64,000 bases of DNA, from the NCBI RefSeq assembly GCF_016641735.1, contig NZ_JAEDAO010000001.1, positions 1,674,001 through 1,738,000 of the forward strand. The letters are read 5' to 3'. The position numbers and the translations under genes were made by a program. This document shows, piece by piece, positions 52,941-62,304 of this stretch. Source of the DNA: Ramlibacter algicola. GTDB lineage: Bacteria; Pseudomonadota; Gammaproteobacteria; Burkholderiales; Burkholderiaceae_C. Each line of letters starts with the position of its first letter. Position 1 is the first letter of the stretch. The notes beneath the pieces were generated by a model. The model had not been told where the DNA came from. It saw only the letters and a list, made by a program, of their open reading frames with translations, and did not search any database.

Positions 52941-54572
52941 TCAGGCCCCGCGCACCAGGTCCACGAGTTCTTCCGGACGGTCCGGAACGGAATTGCCCCG
53001 CCACGCCACGTGCTGGTCCGGCCGCGACAGCACGAGCCCGTGCTTGTACAGCCCGCGCGCCTCGGCGCTCCGCACGTCCAGCACCTGCATCGGCACGCGG
53101 GCGCGTCGGGCTGCCAGCAGCAGTGGCTCGACGTCGACCTTCGGATCGAAGCGCAGCAGGGTGTAGCCCGCGCCCATCGCGTCGTACAGCGAGCGGCCGT
53201 CGTCGAGCCAGACGTGCGGCGTGCGGCAGCCCGGCACGGTGGACGGCGTGAACTGGTCCATCGTGTAGCCCGGTGCCGCCTCGCCGTCGTACGCCACCAG
53301 CGGCGACTGGTCGTAGAAGTAGCCGAAGTTCAGGCCGCCGCAGCAGTACTGCTTGACGTTCAGGTCGTAGAGCGACTTGCCGGCCGCCGCGCGCGCGGCC
53401 TCGCCTTCCTGGCCCGCATCCTCGAGATGCTCTGGGACGCCGGCACTGGCCTTCTGCAAGGCGATCGCATGCGCCATCGCGAACTTCGAGACCTGCTCGG
53501 TGATCGGCAGTCGCTCGGCCTCGTAGGCGTCGAGCGCACGCGGGCCGGCCCAGCCTTGCACCGCCGCCGCGAGCAGCCAGGACAGGTCCATCGCGTCGGC
53601 GATGCCGGCGTTCATGCCGTAGCCCGCCATCGGCACCCACAGGTGGCAGGCATCGCCGCAGATGAAGACGCGGCGGTCGCGGAACCGGTCGGCGACCAGG
53701 CGGCGGCCGATCCAGTCTTCCTTGCTGATCACCTCGTAGCGGAAGTCGGCGCCGACGCCGAGGATGGTGCGGATCGCCCAGTCGCGGTCGACGCTCTCGA
53801 AATCCTCTTCGTCCGGCCGCAGGTAGTTGTGCAGCAGGAAGGTCTCGTGGCCGTCGATCGCATACACGTTGCCGGTGCGCCGCGGATTGAGCGAGAAAGT
53901 GGCCCAGGCCGGCCGGTGCCCGGCGCGGTCGAGCAAGTCGGGCGCGCGGAAGAAAGTGGACTGCACGCGGGCGACCACGTCGGTGCCCGACAGCTTGGCG
54001 CCGATCTGCTTGCGGACGCCGGACCGGCCGCCGTCGCAGCCGACCAGGTAGTCGGCCTGGACTTCGAACACCTCCTCGCTATCGAGATCGGTGGCCCAGG
54101 CGCGCACGCCGCCTTCGTCCTGCTCGAAACGGTCGAAGCGGACTCGGGTGCGGATGCGCAAGCCGGGGGTTGCTTCCGCGGCGGCGAACAACTGCGGTTC
54201 CAGGTAGATCTGGTTGATGCGGTGCGGCGGTTCCGGCGTGGGCCACCAGGTGTCCGGGCCGCCCCGGGCCGTGTAGCGGTCCTGCCGCGCCGGGATCGGG
54301 ATGCGCGAGAGTTCCTTGCCGGTGAAGGTCGTCCGGTAGGCGACGTCGTTCGGATAGTCCGGCGGCAGGCCCGTGTCGCGGATCCGCCTGGCGATGCCCA
54401 GCCGGCGGAAGATTTCCATCGACCGCGCGGACACGTGGTTGCACTTCGGTTCCGGCCGGGCGCCGCGGGGTTTCATCTCCAGCACCAGCACGTCGATGCC
54501 GCGCTGGGCGAGGTCGATCGCGAGCGTCAGGCCCACGGGGCCGGCGCCGACGACGAGGACCTGGCTTCTCAT
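52941..54572 (-). CDS. FAD-dependent aromatic monooxygenase (PheA/TfdB family)
   Basis: A 543-residue flavoprotein hydroxylase. It has the dinucleotide fold VLVVGAGPVGLTLAIDLAQRG, the VGCDGGRSGVRKQIGA segment and the second FAD motif GDACHLWVPMAGYGMNAGIADAMDLSW, followed by the thioredoxin-like C-terminal domain of phenol hydroxylase relatives. It adds one oxygen to a phenol ring using NAD(P)H. In this operon it could make homoprotocatechuate from a hydroxyphenylacetate or act on a related phenol. The start at 54572 follows GGAG; an upstream frame exists but adds nothing recognisable. Confidence 0.9.
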   Translation of the reverse strand: MRSQVLVVGAGPVGLTLAIDLAQRGIDVLVLEMKPRGARPEPKCNHVSARSMEIFRRLGIARRIRDTGLPPDYPNDVAYRTTFTGKELSRIPIPARQDRYTARGGPDTWWPTPEPPHRINQIYLEPQLFAAAEATPGLRIRTRVRFDRFEQDEGGVRAWATDLDSEEVFEVQADYLVGCDGGRSGVRKQIGAKLSGTDVVARVQSTFFRAPDLLDRAGHRPAWATFSLNPRRTGNVYAIDGHETFLLHNYLRPDEEDFESVDRDWAIRTILGVGADFRYEVISKEDWIGRRLVADRFRDRRVFICGDACHLWVPMAGYGMNAGIADAMDLSWLLAAAVQGWAGPRALDAYEAERLPITEQVSKFAMAHAIALQKASAGVPEHLEDAGQEGEAARAAAGKSLYDLNVKQYCCGGLNFGYFYDQSPLVAYDGEAAPGYTMDQFTPSTVPGCRTPHVWLDDGRSLYDAMGAGYTLLRFDPKVDVEPLLLAARRARVPMQVLDVRSAEARGLYKHGLVLSRPDQHVAWRGNSVPDRPEELVDLVRGA

Positions 54573-54588
54573 CACTTCTCCCATGGGG

Positions 54589-55308
54589 TCAACGCCCGAT
54601 GCCGGCACGCCGGAGCATGGCGTCGAAGATCAGGCGGTTGGTGTCCGCGCGGCCCGCCACGCGGGTTTCGGGAACGCGCACCAGGATGTCCTTCGCGATG
54701 GCGCGATTCGGACCGTGGCCGGCGTCCGACGCGAGCTGGATCTCGCACGCGCGCTGCAGCGTCCACAGCCGATTGAAGGCGGTCGGGAGGTCCGGGCCCA
54801 CGGCCAGCAGGCCGTGGTTGCGCAGCACGAGATGATGGCGCGCACCGATCGAAGCGACCAGGCGCGGCTGTTCGTCCTCGTTGGTCGTCACGCCTTCGTA
54901 CTCGTGGTAGCCGACGTCGCCGTACAGCATCGCGCTGTAGAAGTTGTCGTGGCGCAGGCCTTCTTCCTTGCACGCCACGGCGCAGCCCGCGGTGGTGTGC
55001 ACGTGCATGATGCAGTGCGCATCCTCGCGCGCGGCGTGGATGGCGCTGTGGATGATGAAGCCCGCGCGGTTCACCTTGTGCGTGCTGCCGTCGGTCACCT
55101 CGCCATCGAGCGTGATGCGCACGAGGTTGTCGGCGGTGACTTCCGCGTAGTGCAGGCCGAACGGGTTGATCAGGTACTCGGCCTTGCCGGTCCCGCGGTC
55201 CGGCAGGCGCACCGTGATGTGGTTGAAGATCAGCTCGGTCCATCCGAGCCAGTCGAAGAGCCGGTAGCAGGCGGCCAGGTCGCGGCGGAGTTCGGTTTCG
55301 GTCTGCAT
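54589..55308 (-). CDS. Class II aldolase/adducin family protein
   Basis: A 239-residue class II aldolase with the zinc-binding HVHTTAG and RNHGLLAVG histidines, WTELIFNHITVRLPD at the start, and YLINPFGLHYAEVTADNLVRI. Members cleave phosphorylated or unphosphorylated sugars or act as epimerases; those in aromatic operons are often of unknown role. The ATG at 55308 has AGGA 8 bases before it and is preferred to 55317. It lies between the semialdehyde dehydrogenase and the monooxygenase. Confidence 0.88.
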   Translation of the reverse strand: MQTETELRRDLAACYRLFDWLGWTELIFNHITVRLPDRGTGKAEYLINPFGLHYAEVTADNLVRITLDGEVTDGSTHKVNRAGFIIHSAIHAAREDAHCIMHVHTTAGCAVACKEEGLRHDNFYSAMLYGDVGYHEYEGVTTNEDEQPRLVASIGARHHLVLRNHGLLAVGPDLPTAFNRLWTLQRACEIQLASDAGHGPNRAIAKDILVRVPETRVAGRADTNRLIFDAMLRRAGIGR

Positions 55309-55323
55309 GTAACGCATCCTGCC

Positions 55324-56781
55324 TCAGGCGATGCCGCCAAGGCACACGTACTTGGTGTCGATGTACTCGTCGATCCCGTAGCGCGAGCCTTCGCGGCCCA
55401 TGCCGGATTGCTTGACGCCGCCGAAGGGCGCGACGGCCGTGCTGATGATGCCGGTGTTGACGCCCACCATGCCGGCCTCGATCGCGCCGGCTACGCGCCA
55501 CACGCGTGCGAGGTCACGCGAATAGAAGTACGCCGCCAGCCCGAACTCGCTGCTGTTGGCGATGCGGACCGCGTCCGCCTCGTCGTCGAAGCGGATCAGC
55601 GGCGCCACCGGCCCGAAGATCTCCTCGTTGGCGACACGCATGGCGCTGCCCACGCCGACCAGCAGCGTCGGCTCGTAGAACGTCCCGCCCAGCGCGTGGC
55701 GCTTGCCGCCGGCGGCGACCCTGGCACCGGCCGCGACCGCGTCGGCGACGAGTTCCTCGACCTTCGCCAATGCGGGTTCGTCGATGAGGGGACCTTGCTG
55801 CACGCCCTCGACCACGCCATTGCCGACGCGAAGCGCGCCCACGGCCGTGGCCAGCCTGGCCGCGAACCGGTCGTAGACGCCGGACTGCACCAGGAAGCGG
55901 TTGGCGCAGACGCAGGTCTGGCCGCTGTTGCGGTACTTGGAGGCGATCGCGCCTTCGACGGCGGCATCGAGATCGGCGTCGTCGAACACGATGAAGGGCG
56001 CGTTGCCGCCCAGTTCCAGCGACATGCGCTTGAGCGTCGGCGCGCATTGCGCGGCCAGCAATCGGCCGACTTCGGTCGAGCCCGTGAAGCTCAGCTTGCG
56101 CACCAGCGGGCTGGCCGTCAGCACGCCGCCGATGGCGCGCGCGCCGCCCGTGACGACGCTGAAGACGCCGCGCGGGACGCCGGCGCGCTGCGCCAGTTCG
56201 GCAAGGGCGAGTGCCGACAGCGGCGTCTGCGACGCGGGCTTCACGATGATCGTGCAGCCCGCGGCGAGCGCCGGCGCGACCTTGCGCGTGATCATGGCCG
56301 CGGGGAAGTTCCACGGCGTGATGGCCGCGCACACGCCCACCGGTTCCTTCTTCACCAGGATCGCCTTGTCGCTCCACTGCGAAGGGATGGTGTCGCCGTA
56401 GACGCGCCTGGCCTCTTCCGAGAACCATTCGATGAACGACGCCGCGTAGGCGATCTCGCCCTTGGCTTCGGCCAGCGGCTTGCCCTGCTCGCAGGTCATG
56501 AGCATTGCCAGGTCGTCCTGGTGCTGCAGCATCAGGTCGAACCACTGGCGCAGCACGCGCGCCCGGTGGTCGGCGGTGGTGGCCCTCCAGGCCGGGAACG
56601 CGCGATGGGCAGCGTCGATGGCGCGCTCGGCATCCGCGGCAGCACCATCGGGCACGTCGGCGATGTGCTCGCCGGTGGCGGGGTTGCGCACGGCGAACTT
56701 CTTGCCGCTGACGGCCTGGCTCCATTCACCGTCGATGAACAGCGCCTGGCGCAGCAGGGTGGGGTCCTTGAGGGCGGGCAT
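55324..56781 (-). CDS. gabD: NAD(P)-dependent succinate-semialdehyde dehydrogenase
   Basis: A 485-residue aldehyde dehydrogenase: LFIDGEWSQAVSGKKFAVRNPATGE, GVCAAITPWNFPAAMITRKVAPALAAGC, LELGGNAPFIVFDDAD and the catalytic Cys in NSGQTCVCANRFLV, typical of GabD. In this operon it probably oxidises succinate semialdehyde, released by HpaI, to succinate. The start overlaps the hpaI stop by one base (TGATG), so the two steps are translationally coupled. Confidence 0.9.
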   Translation of the reverse strand: MPALKDPTLLRQALFIDGEWSQAVSGKKFAVRNPATGEHIADVPDGAAADAERAIDAAHRAFPAWRATTADHRARVLRQWFDLMLQHQDDLAMLMTCEQGKPLAEAKGEIAYAASFIEWFSEEARRVYGDTIPSQWSDKAILVKKEPVGVCAAITPWNFPAAMITRKVAPALAAGCTIIVKPASQTPLSALALAELAQRAGVPRGVFSVVTGGARAIGGVLTASPLVRKLSFTGSTEVGRLLAAQCAPTLKRMSLELGGNAPFIVFDDADLDAAVEGAIASKYRNSGQTCVCANRFLVQSGVYDRFAARLATAVGALRVGNGVVEGVQQGPLIDEPALAKVEELVADAVAAGARVAAGGKRHALGGTFYEPTLLVGVGSAMRVANEEIFGPVAPLIRFDDEADAVRIANSSEFGLAAYFYSRDLARVWRVAGAIEAGMVGVNTGIISTAVAPFGGVKQSGMGREGSRYGIDEYIDTKYVCLGGIA

Positions 56782-57584
56782 CAATAGGCTCCGGACGGCG
56801 CCGCGGGGGCGGCGCTGGTGGACTTGAACGAACTGCAGACGGCTTTTGCCGCGTGCACGAGCAGCGTGGTGTCGACGGCGACCGCGACGAAGGTGGCGCC
56901 CGCCTCGATGTACAGGCGCGCGAGCTTCGGGTCGGCCGACAGGACTCCGGCGGCCTTGCCGGCCCCGCGCGCGGTGGCGATGCCGTCGCGGATGGCTTGC
57001 TGGACGTCGGGGTGGCCGGGCTGGCCGAGCAGGCCCATCGAGGCCGACAGGTCCGCCGGTCCGAAGAACACGCCATCGATGCCGTCCACGGCAGCGATCT
57101 CCGCGACCTGCCGCAGCGCGGACGCGGACTCGACTTGCACGAGCACGCAGATCTCGTCGCTGGCGTCCTGCAGGTAGCCGTCGACCTGGTTCCAGCGCGA
57201 CGAGCGCGCCAGTGCGCTGCCGACACCGCGCACGCCGTGGGGCGGGTAGCGCGTGGCCGCGACGACGGCGGCGGCCTGCCCGGCCGTCTCGACCATCGGC
57301 ACCAGCAGCGTCTGCGCGCCGATGTCCAGGTATTGCTTGACCAGCACCGTGCTGCCTTCCGGCGGCCGCACGACCGGATGCGTGGCGTAGGGCGCGGCGG
57401 ATTGCAGTTGGGCGAGCACCGAGCGCAGGTCGTTGGGGGCGTGCTCGCCATCGACCAGGAGCCAGTCGAAGCCGATGGTCGCGAGCAGTTCCGTGGCATA
57501 GCCGTCCGCGAGCCCGACCCACATGCCGACCTGCAACTCGCCGGCCGCGAGCGCGCGCTTGAAGGAATTGGCGGGGTTCTTCAT
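56781..57584 (-). CDS. hpaI: 4-hydroxy-2-oxoheptane-1,7-dioate aldolase
   Basis: A 267-residue HpcH/HpaI aldolase. It has QVGMWVGLADGYATELLATIGFDWLLVDGEHAPNDL, VLVKQYLDIGAQTLLVPMVETA, VLVQVESASALRQV and GPADLSASMGLLGQPGHPDVQ, with the metal-binding Glu and Asp and active-site Arg context. It splits the C7 product into pyruvate and succinate semialdehyde, the last carbon-splitting step of homoprotocatechuate breakdown. The start at 57584 is chosen; an 18-residue upstream extension has no similarity. hpaH ends 7 bases upstream. Confidence 0.92.
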   Translation of the reverse strand: MKNPANSFKRALAAGELQVGMWVGLADGYATELLATIGFDWLLVDGEHAPNDLRSVLAQLQSAAPYATHPVVRPPEGSTVLVKQYLDIGAQTLLVPMVETAGQAAAVVAATRYPPHGVRGVGSALARSSRWNQVDGYLQDASDEICVLVQVESASALRQVAEIAAVDGIDGVFFGPADLSASMGLLGQPGHPDVQQAIRDGIATARGAGKAAGVLSADPKLARLYIEAGATFVAVAVDTTLLVHAAKAVCSSFKSTSAAPAAPSGAY

Positions 57585-57591
57585 GCGGGGC

Positions 57592-58395
57592 TCAGGCGAA
57601 CCGGAACTCGAAGCGTCCCAGCGGGCCGTAGTCGGCATCGAACACGTCGCCCTGCTTCGCGGCCACGGGCCGGGTGAACGAGCCGGCCAGCACGATCTCG
57701 CCGGCCTTCAGGCTCTCGCCCCACGGCGCGAGCTTCATCGCGAGCCACGCCACGCCGACGGCCGGGTCTCCCTGGACGCCGGCCGCCAGGCCGGTCTCCT
57801 CGACGACGCCGTTCTGGCGCAGGATGGCGCCGCACCACGGCAGGTCGACCTCGGATGGCCGCACTTTGCGGCCGCCGAGGATGAGGCCGGCGTTTGCCGC
57901 GTTGTCGCTGATGGTGTCGAACACCTTGCGCATCACCTTCGTGTGGCGGTCGAACTGCTCGACGCGCGCGTCGATGATCTCGATGGCCGGCTGCACGTAG
58001 TCGGTGGCTTCCATCACGTCCTCGACGGTCACGTTGGTGCCGGACAGGTCCTTCTTCAGGATGAACGCGAGCTCGACCTCCACGCGCGGCGCGATGAAGC
58101 GCCCGGTCGGGATGTCGCCCGGCTCGAACAGCATGTCGTCCAGCAGCGTGCCGTAGTCCGGCTCGCTGATCTGGCTTGCCATTTGCATCGCGCGCGACGT
58201 CAGGCCGATCTTGTGGCCGATCGTGCGGCGGCCCTCGGCCAGCTTCAACGCGACCCAGGCGCGCGAGACGGCATAGCCGTCCTCGATGGTCATCCCGGGA
58301 AAGCGCTTGGAGAAGTGTTCCACCTGGACGCGGGTGCGCTCGCTCTCGTGCAGCTTGCGCGCGAGCGAGTCGATGAGGCTGGCTTCGAAGGGCAT
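57592..58395 (-). CDS. hpaH: 2-oxo-hept-4-ene-1,7-dioate hydratase
   Basis: A 267-residue hydratase of the HpaH/MhpD family: [47 protein letters not shown] (metal-binding E-x-E) and [17 protein letters not shown]. It adds water to the C7 oxo-enoate before HpaI cleavage. The ATG at 58395 is selected because the family begins there; the open frame continues to 58437. It is 38 bases from hpaD. Confidence 0.92.
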   Translation of the reverse strand: MPFEASLIDSLARKLHESERTRVQVEHFSKRFPGMTIEDGYAVSRAWVALKLAEGRRTIGHKIGLTSRAMQMASQISEPDYGTLLDDMLFEPGDIPTGRFIAPRVEVELAFILKKDLSGTNVTVEDVMEATDYVQPAIEIIDARVEQFDRHTKVMRKVFDTISDNAANAGLILGGRKVRPSEVDLPWCGAILRQNGVVEETGLAAGVQGDPAVGVAWLAMKLAPWGESLKAGEIVLAGSFTRPVAAKQGDVFDADYGPLGRFEFRFA

Positions 58396-58433
58396 GGATG
58401 TCGGAATGGGAGGTTGCAGTGTTGGGCCGCTGG

Positions 58434-59360
58434 TCACAGGCGGCTGCTGATCGCCGTGTAGCCGTCAGCCGACGAGGCTTGCGCTTTGGGGATCGCGTCG
58501 CCGGTTTGCGGCGTGACCGGGAAGATGGCGTTGATCTGGCCGGTGCCCGACGCGCCGAAGTAGGGTGTGACCACCTCGGCCTGGCCGTCGTAGCCGGACC
58601 AGCCGAGCGCGCCGAGCAGCATGGCGGTGTCGTGCATGAAGCCCTCGCCGTGCCCCTTGGCCGCGTACTCGGGCAGCATCCCGCAGAACGCCTTCCATTC
58701 GCCGGCTTGCCACATGCGGAGCACCTCGCGATCGAGCTGCTCCAGGAAGGGGCTCCAGATGCGGAAGCCGTATTCCGGCGCCAGGCCGTTCTGCGCGAAG
58801 CGGTGCGACAGCGAGCCGCTGGCCAGCACGGCGACGGTGCCGTCGTACTCATCCTCGATGGCCCGGCGGATGGCCCAGCCCAGGCGCGCGCTGTCGTTCA
58901 GGTAGTGCGCCATGCACAGCGCCGACACCGAGACCACCTTGAAGTGCTGGTCCTGGTTCATGTAGCGCATCGGAACAAGCGTGCCGTACTCGGGGTTCAG
59001 CGTGGTCGCGTCATGCGCCAGCGTCTCCACGCCCATCGCGTTGGCCGTCTTCGCCAGCAATTTGCCGAGCTCCGGGTTGCCCGGGAACGCGAACGGCATG
59101 TTGGCGATGAAGTGCGGCAGCTCGTTGCTGGTGTAGAGACCCTCGAAGTGCGGCCCGCAGTTGACGTGGTAATTCGCGTTCACCAGCCAGTGGGTGTCGA
59201 ACACCACGATGGTGTCAACGCCCAATTCCCGGCAGCGCCGGCCGATCTCGAGGTGCCCATCGATCGCGTCCTGCCGCGTGCCCTGGCGCGGGCCCGGCAG
59301 CTCGCTCAGGTACATCGAGGGGACGTGCGTGACCTTGGCCGCCAGTGCTAGCTTGCCCAT
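58434..59360 (-). CDS. hpaD: 3,4-dihydroxyphenylacetate 2,3-dioxygenase (class III extradiol)
   Basis: A 308-residue LigB-type extradiol dioxygenase. [24 protein letters not shown] opens with the first Fe-ligand His; [12 protein letters not shown] and ASGSLSHRF hold further conserved residues. It is the HpaD/HpcB group that opens the homoprotocatechuate ring. The start at 59360 has GGAG before it; an in-frame extension to 59588 is antisense to nothing useful and is not protein-like. It follows hpaE by 31 bases. Confidence 0.93.
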   Translation of the reverse strand: MGKLALAAKVTHVPSMYLSELPGPRQGTRQDAIDGHLEIGRRCRELGVDTIVVFDTHWLVNANYHVNCGPHFEGLYTSNELPHFIANMPFAFPGNPELGKLLAKTANAMGVETLAHDATTLNPEYGTLVPMRYMNQDQHFKVVSVSALCMAHYLNDSARLGWAIRRAIEDEYDGTVAVLASGSLSHRFAQNGLAPEYGFRIWSPFLEQLDREVLRMWQAGEWKAFCGMLPEYAAKGHGEGFMHDTAMLLGALGWSGYDGQAEVVTPYFGASGTGQINAIFPVTPQTGDAIPKAQASSADGYTAISSRL

Positions 59361-59391
59361 CGTGCACTCCTGGAAGCGGACTCCCGATCCA

Positions 59392-60849
59392 TCAAACGCC
59401 CCAATGAGGGATGTGGTGGGACCCGAGCGACACGGCGATGTTCTTGGGCTCGAGGAAGACCTCGTAGCTCCACGTGCCGCCTTCGCGGCCGGTGCCCGAG
59501 GCCTTGGTGCCGCCGAAGGGCTGGCGAAGGTCGCGCACGTTCTGGCTGTTGACGAAGCACATGCCCGCTTCGATCTGCGCCGCGACACGGTGCGCCCGGC
59601 CGATGTTCTCGGTGAAGACGTAGCTGGACAGGCCGTAGTCGATGTCGTTGGCGATGCGCACGGCGTCGGCTTCGTCGTCGAACGGGATCAGGCAGGCCAC
59701 CGGGCCGAAGATCTCGTCCTGCGCGATCTTCATGCGGTTGTCCACGTCGGCGAACACGGTCGGCAGCACGTAGTTGCCGCGCTTGACGCGATCGGGCACC
59801 AGCGGCGCGTCGAGGCCGCCGCACAAGAGGGTCGCGCCTTCCCTGGTGCCCAGTTCGATGTAGCTGCGCACCTTGGCGAGGTGGCCCTGGGAGATCATCG
59901 GGCCGATGATGGTCTTCTCGTCCTGCGGGTCGCCGACGACGATCTTCTTCGCACGCTCGGCGAAACGCTTCGCGAAGTCGGCATAGATCGACTTCTGCAC
60001 CAGGATGCGCGAGCCCGCGGTGCAGCGCTCGCCGTTGTTCGAGAAGATCATGAACACCGCGGCGTCCAGGGCGCGATCGAGATTCGCGTCGTCGAAGACC
60101 ACGAACGGCGACTTGCCGCCCAGTTCCATGCTGAACTTCTTCAGCCCGGCTTCCTTCACGATCCGGTTGCCCGTCGCCGTGGAACCGGTGAACGAGATGG
60201 CGCGCACGTCGGGGTGCTTGACCAGCGGCTCGCCGGCGTCCTTGCCGTAGCCGTGCACCAGGTTCAGCACGCCGGCGGGCACGCCGGCTTCCAGCGCCAG
60301 CTCGCCCAATCGCGCGGCCGTCAATGGCGACAGCTCGCTCATCTTCAGCACCGCGGTGTTGCCGAACGCCAGGCAAGGCGCGACCTTCCAGGTCGACGTC
60401 ATGAACGGCACGTTCCACGGCGAGATCAGGGCGCAAACGCCCACCGGGTGGAACAGCGTGTAGTTCAGGTGGGTGTCGGTCGGGTAGGTGTGGCCGTCCA
60501 CGCGCACGCACATCTCGGCGAAGTAGGAGAAGTTGTCGGCGGCGCGCGGGACCAGCTGCTTGCCCGTCTGCGAGATCACCTGGCCGGTGTCGTCGGTTTC
60601 GGTGCGCGCGATGTCGGGCACGTGTGCCGCGATCAGCTCGCCGAGCTTTCGCACGATCTTCGCGCGCTGCGGCGCCGGCAGGCCGGCCCACTTGGGGAAG
60701 GCTTCCTTCGCGGCGGCCACGGCGGCGTTGACTTCGGCTTCGCCGCCCGCGGCGACTTCGGCCAGGACGTCCTGCGTGGCCGGGTTCACCGTCTCGAAGT
60801 AGTTGGTGCCGGCGACGGTCTTGCCGCCGATCAGGTGATCGACTTTCAT
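59392..60849 (-). CDS. hpaE: 5-carboxymethyl-2-hydroxymuconate semialdehyde dehydrogenase
   Basis: A 485-residue aldehyde dehydrogenase. It shows HPVGVCALISPWNVPFMTSTWKVAPCLAFGN, MELGGKSPFVVFDDAN and the catalytic Cys in SNNGERCTAGSR, and the HpaE-like end GTWSYEVFLEPKNIAVSLGSHHIPHWG. It oxidises the ring-opening product of HpaD with NAD. Spacing of 19 to 31 bases to its neighbours supports one transcript. Confidence 0.94.
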   Translation of the reverse strand: MKVDHLIGGKTVAGTNYFETVNPATQDVLAEVAAGGEAEVNAAVAAAKEAFPKWAGLPAPQRAKIVRKLGELIAAHVPDIARTETDDTGQVISQTGKQLVPRAADNFSYFAEMCVRVDGHTYPTDTHLNYTLFHPVGVCALISPWNVPFMTSTWKVAPCLAFGNTAVLKMSELSPLTAARLGELALEAGVPAGVLNLVHGYGKDAGEPLVKHPDVRAISFTGSTATGNRIVKEAGLKKFSMELGGKSPFVVFDDANLDRALDAAVFMIFSNNGERCTAGSRILVQKSIYADFAKRFAERAKKIVVGDPQDEKTIIGPMISQGHLAKVRSYIELGTREGATLLCGGLDAPLVPDRVKRGNYVLPTVFADVDNRMKIAQDEIFGPVACLIPFDDEADAVRIANDIDYGLSSYVFTENIGRAHRVAAQIEAGMCFVNSQNVRDLRQPFGGTKASGTGREGGTWSYEVFLEPKNIAVSLGSHHIPHWGV

Positions 60850-60868
60850 GGTGTGTTCCAGGTTGGGC

Positions 60869-61624
60869 TCAGCGGCCGAAGGCTTCGTCGCTGGCGATGG
60901 TGTTCACGAGGCGTCCGACGCCGTCGATCTCGCAGGTGACCTCGTCACCGGGCTGCACGTCGACCACGCCTTCGGGCGTGCCCGTGAGGATCACGTCTCC
61001 CGGCTGCAGCCTCATGAACGCGCTGAGGTACTCGATGAGGTAGGGAATGTCGAAGACGAAGTCGCGCGTGTTGCCTTGCTGCGTGACCTTGCCGTTGACC
61101 AGCGTGCGCAGGGGCAGGTGCACGGTCGGGCCGATGTCTTCTGCGTCGACGAACCACGGCCCCAACACGGTGCCGCCGTCGCGGTTCTTCACCCGCAGGT
61201 TGGGCCGGTACCAGTTCTCGAGGTAGTCGCGGATCGCGTAGTCGTTGGCGACCGTGTAGCCGGCGACGTGCGCCATCGCGTCGGAACGCGGGATGTTGCG
61301 CCCGGCCTTGCCGATGACGACGGCCAGTTCGCACTCGTAGTGCATGAACTTGACGTCCTTGGGCCGGCGCGTGACGGCGCGATGCCCGACGACCGAGCCC
61401 GGCCCCTTGAGGAACACCAGCGGTTCCTCCTGGGCGCCGAAGGCGAGTTCCTTCGCGTGGTCGGCGTAATTGAGGCCCAGGGCGATGATGGTGCCGACCT
61501 CGAACGGCGGCAGCCACACGACCTGGTCCTCGCGGACCACGCGGCCGTCGGCGAGCTTCAACTGGTCGCCGTGGGGCGTGGCTTCATGGATGGCGCCGGA
61601 ATAGGCGACGCGGGCGCGCTTCAT
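60869..61624 (-). CDS. hpaG2: HpaG2: homoprotocatechuate-pathway isomerase/decarboxylase, catalytic half
   Basis: A 251-residue fumarylacetoacetate-hydrolase-fold protein equal to the C-terminal half of E. coli HpcE. The metal ligands are in HYECELAVVIGKAGRN (E-x-E), with GYTVANDYAIRD and TGTPEGVVDVQPGDEV. It decarboxylates 5-oxopent-3-ene-1,2,5-tricarboxylate and/or isomerises the product. It overlaps hpaG1 by 4 bases, the usual split-gene layout in Burkholderiales. Confidence 0.92.
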   Translation of the reverse strand: MKRARVAYSGAIHEATPHGDQLKLADGRVVREDQVVWLPPFEVGTIIALGLNYADHAKELAFGAQEEPLVFLKGPGSVVGHRAVTRRPKDVKFMHYECELAVVIGKAGRNIPRSDAMAHVAGYTVANDYAIRDYLENWYRPNLRVKNRDGGTVLGPWFVDAEDIGPTVHLPLRTLVNGKVTQQGNTRDFVFDIPYLIEYLSAFMRLQPGDVILTGTPEGVVDVQPGDEVTCEIDGVGRLVNTIASDEAFGR

Positions 61625-62304
61625 GGCCGCTCCTTCACGAGGTCGTTCTCCAGGCGGCCGATGGGGCCGATCTCGACGGACACGTGGTGCCCGGGCGCCA
61701 CGCGCGGCGCGCCGGCGGCCACGCCGAGCAGGAGCACGTCGCCGGGCGCGAGGGTCATGAAATCGGTGACGTCCGCCAGCAGGCGCGCGACGTTGCGCAC
61801 CATGCCCGCGGTGGTCGTGGCGTGCACGATCTTCCCGTCGACGAACACGCCGACGTCCAGGTCGTCGGGCGACGGAATGCGCGCACGCGGCGTGACGGAC
61901 GGACCCACGACGCACGAACCGTCCAGTGCCTTCAAGCGCACCGAGGGACGGTAGTAGCTGTCGTGCGGGACGCTGAAGTCGGCAACCACCGTGTAGCCGG
62001 CGACGTAGGCGAATGCGTCCTGTTCCTGGACGCGGCAGGCCGTGCGGCCGATCACGACACCCAGGGCGGCGCCGACTTCCAGCGCGCCGGCGGTGTCGGG
62101 CACGACCACGGCATCCCCGGTGCTTGCCAGCGTGTTGCGCGGCTTCACGTACAGCACCGGGGCCTTGGGCGCGGCCTTGTACGGAGGCTCGTTGACGGCG
62201 CCCCCGAGTTGCGCGAGCGCTGCCTGGTGGTTCAGCAGCGTGCCGTAGACGGTGCCGCTGAGGCGATAGGGAGGGACGTCGAAGTCGAGGAGGGAAACGC
62301 TCAT
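61621..62304 (-). CDS. hpaG1: HpaG1: homoprotocatechuate-pathway protein, N-terminal half
   Basis: A 227-residue FAH-fold protein equal to the N-terminal half of HpcE: YGTLLNHQAALAQLG, LYVKPRNTLASTGDAVVVPDTAG, GYTVVADFSVPHDSYYRPSV and LLGVAAGAPRVAPGHHV. The first metal Glu is kept but the second is Gly (LEVGAALGVVIG versus YECELAVVIG in HpaG2), so this half probably cannot bind metal alone and may serve as partner for HpaG2. It overlaps the preceding 59-residue gene by 4 bases. Confidence 0.9.
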   Translation of the reverse strand: MSVSLLDFDVPPYRLSGTVYGTLLNHQAALAQLGGAVNEPPYKAAPKAPVLYVKPRNTLASTGDAVVVPDTAGALEVGAALGVVIGRTACRVQEQDAFAYVAGYTVVADFSVPHDSYYRPSVRLKALDGSCVVGPSVTPRARIPSPDDLDVGVFVDGKIVHATTTAGMVRNVARLLADVTDFMTLAPGDVLLLGVAAGAPRVAPGHHVSVEIGPIGRLENDLVKERP

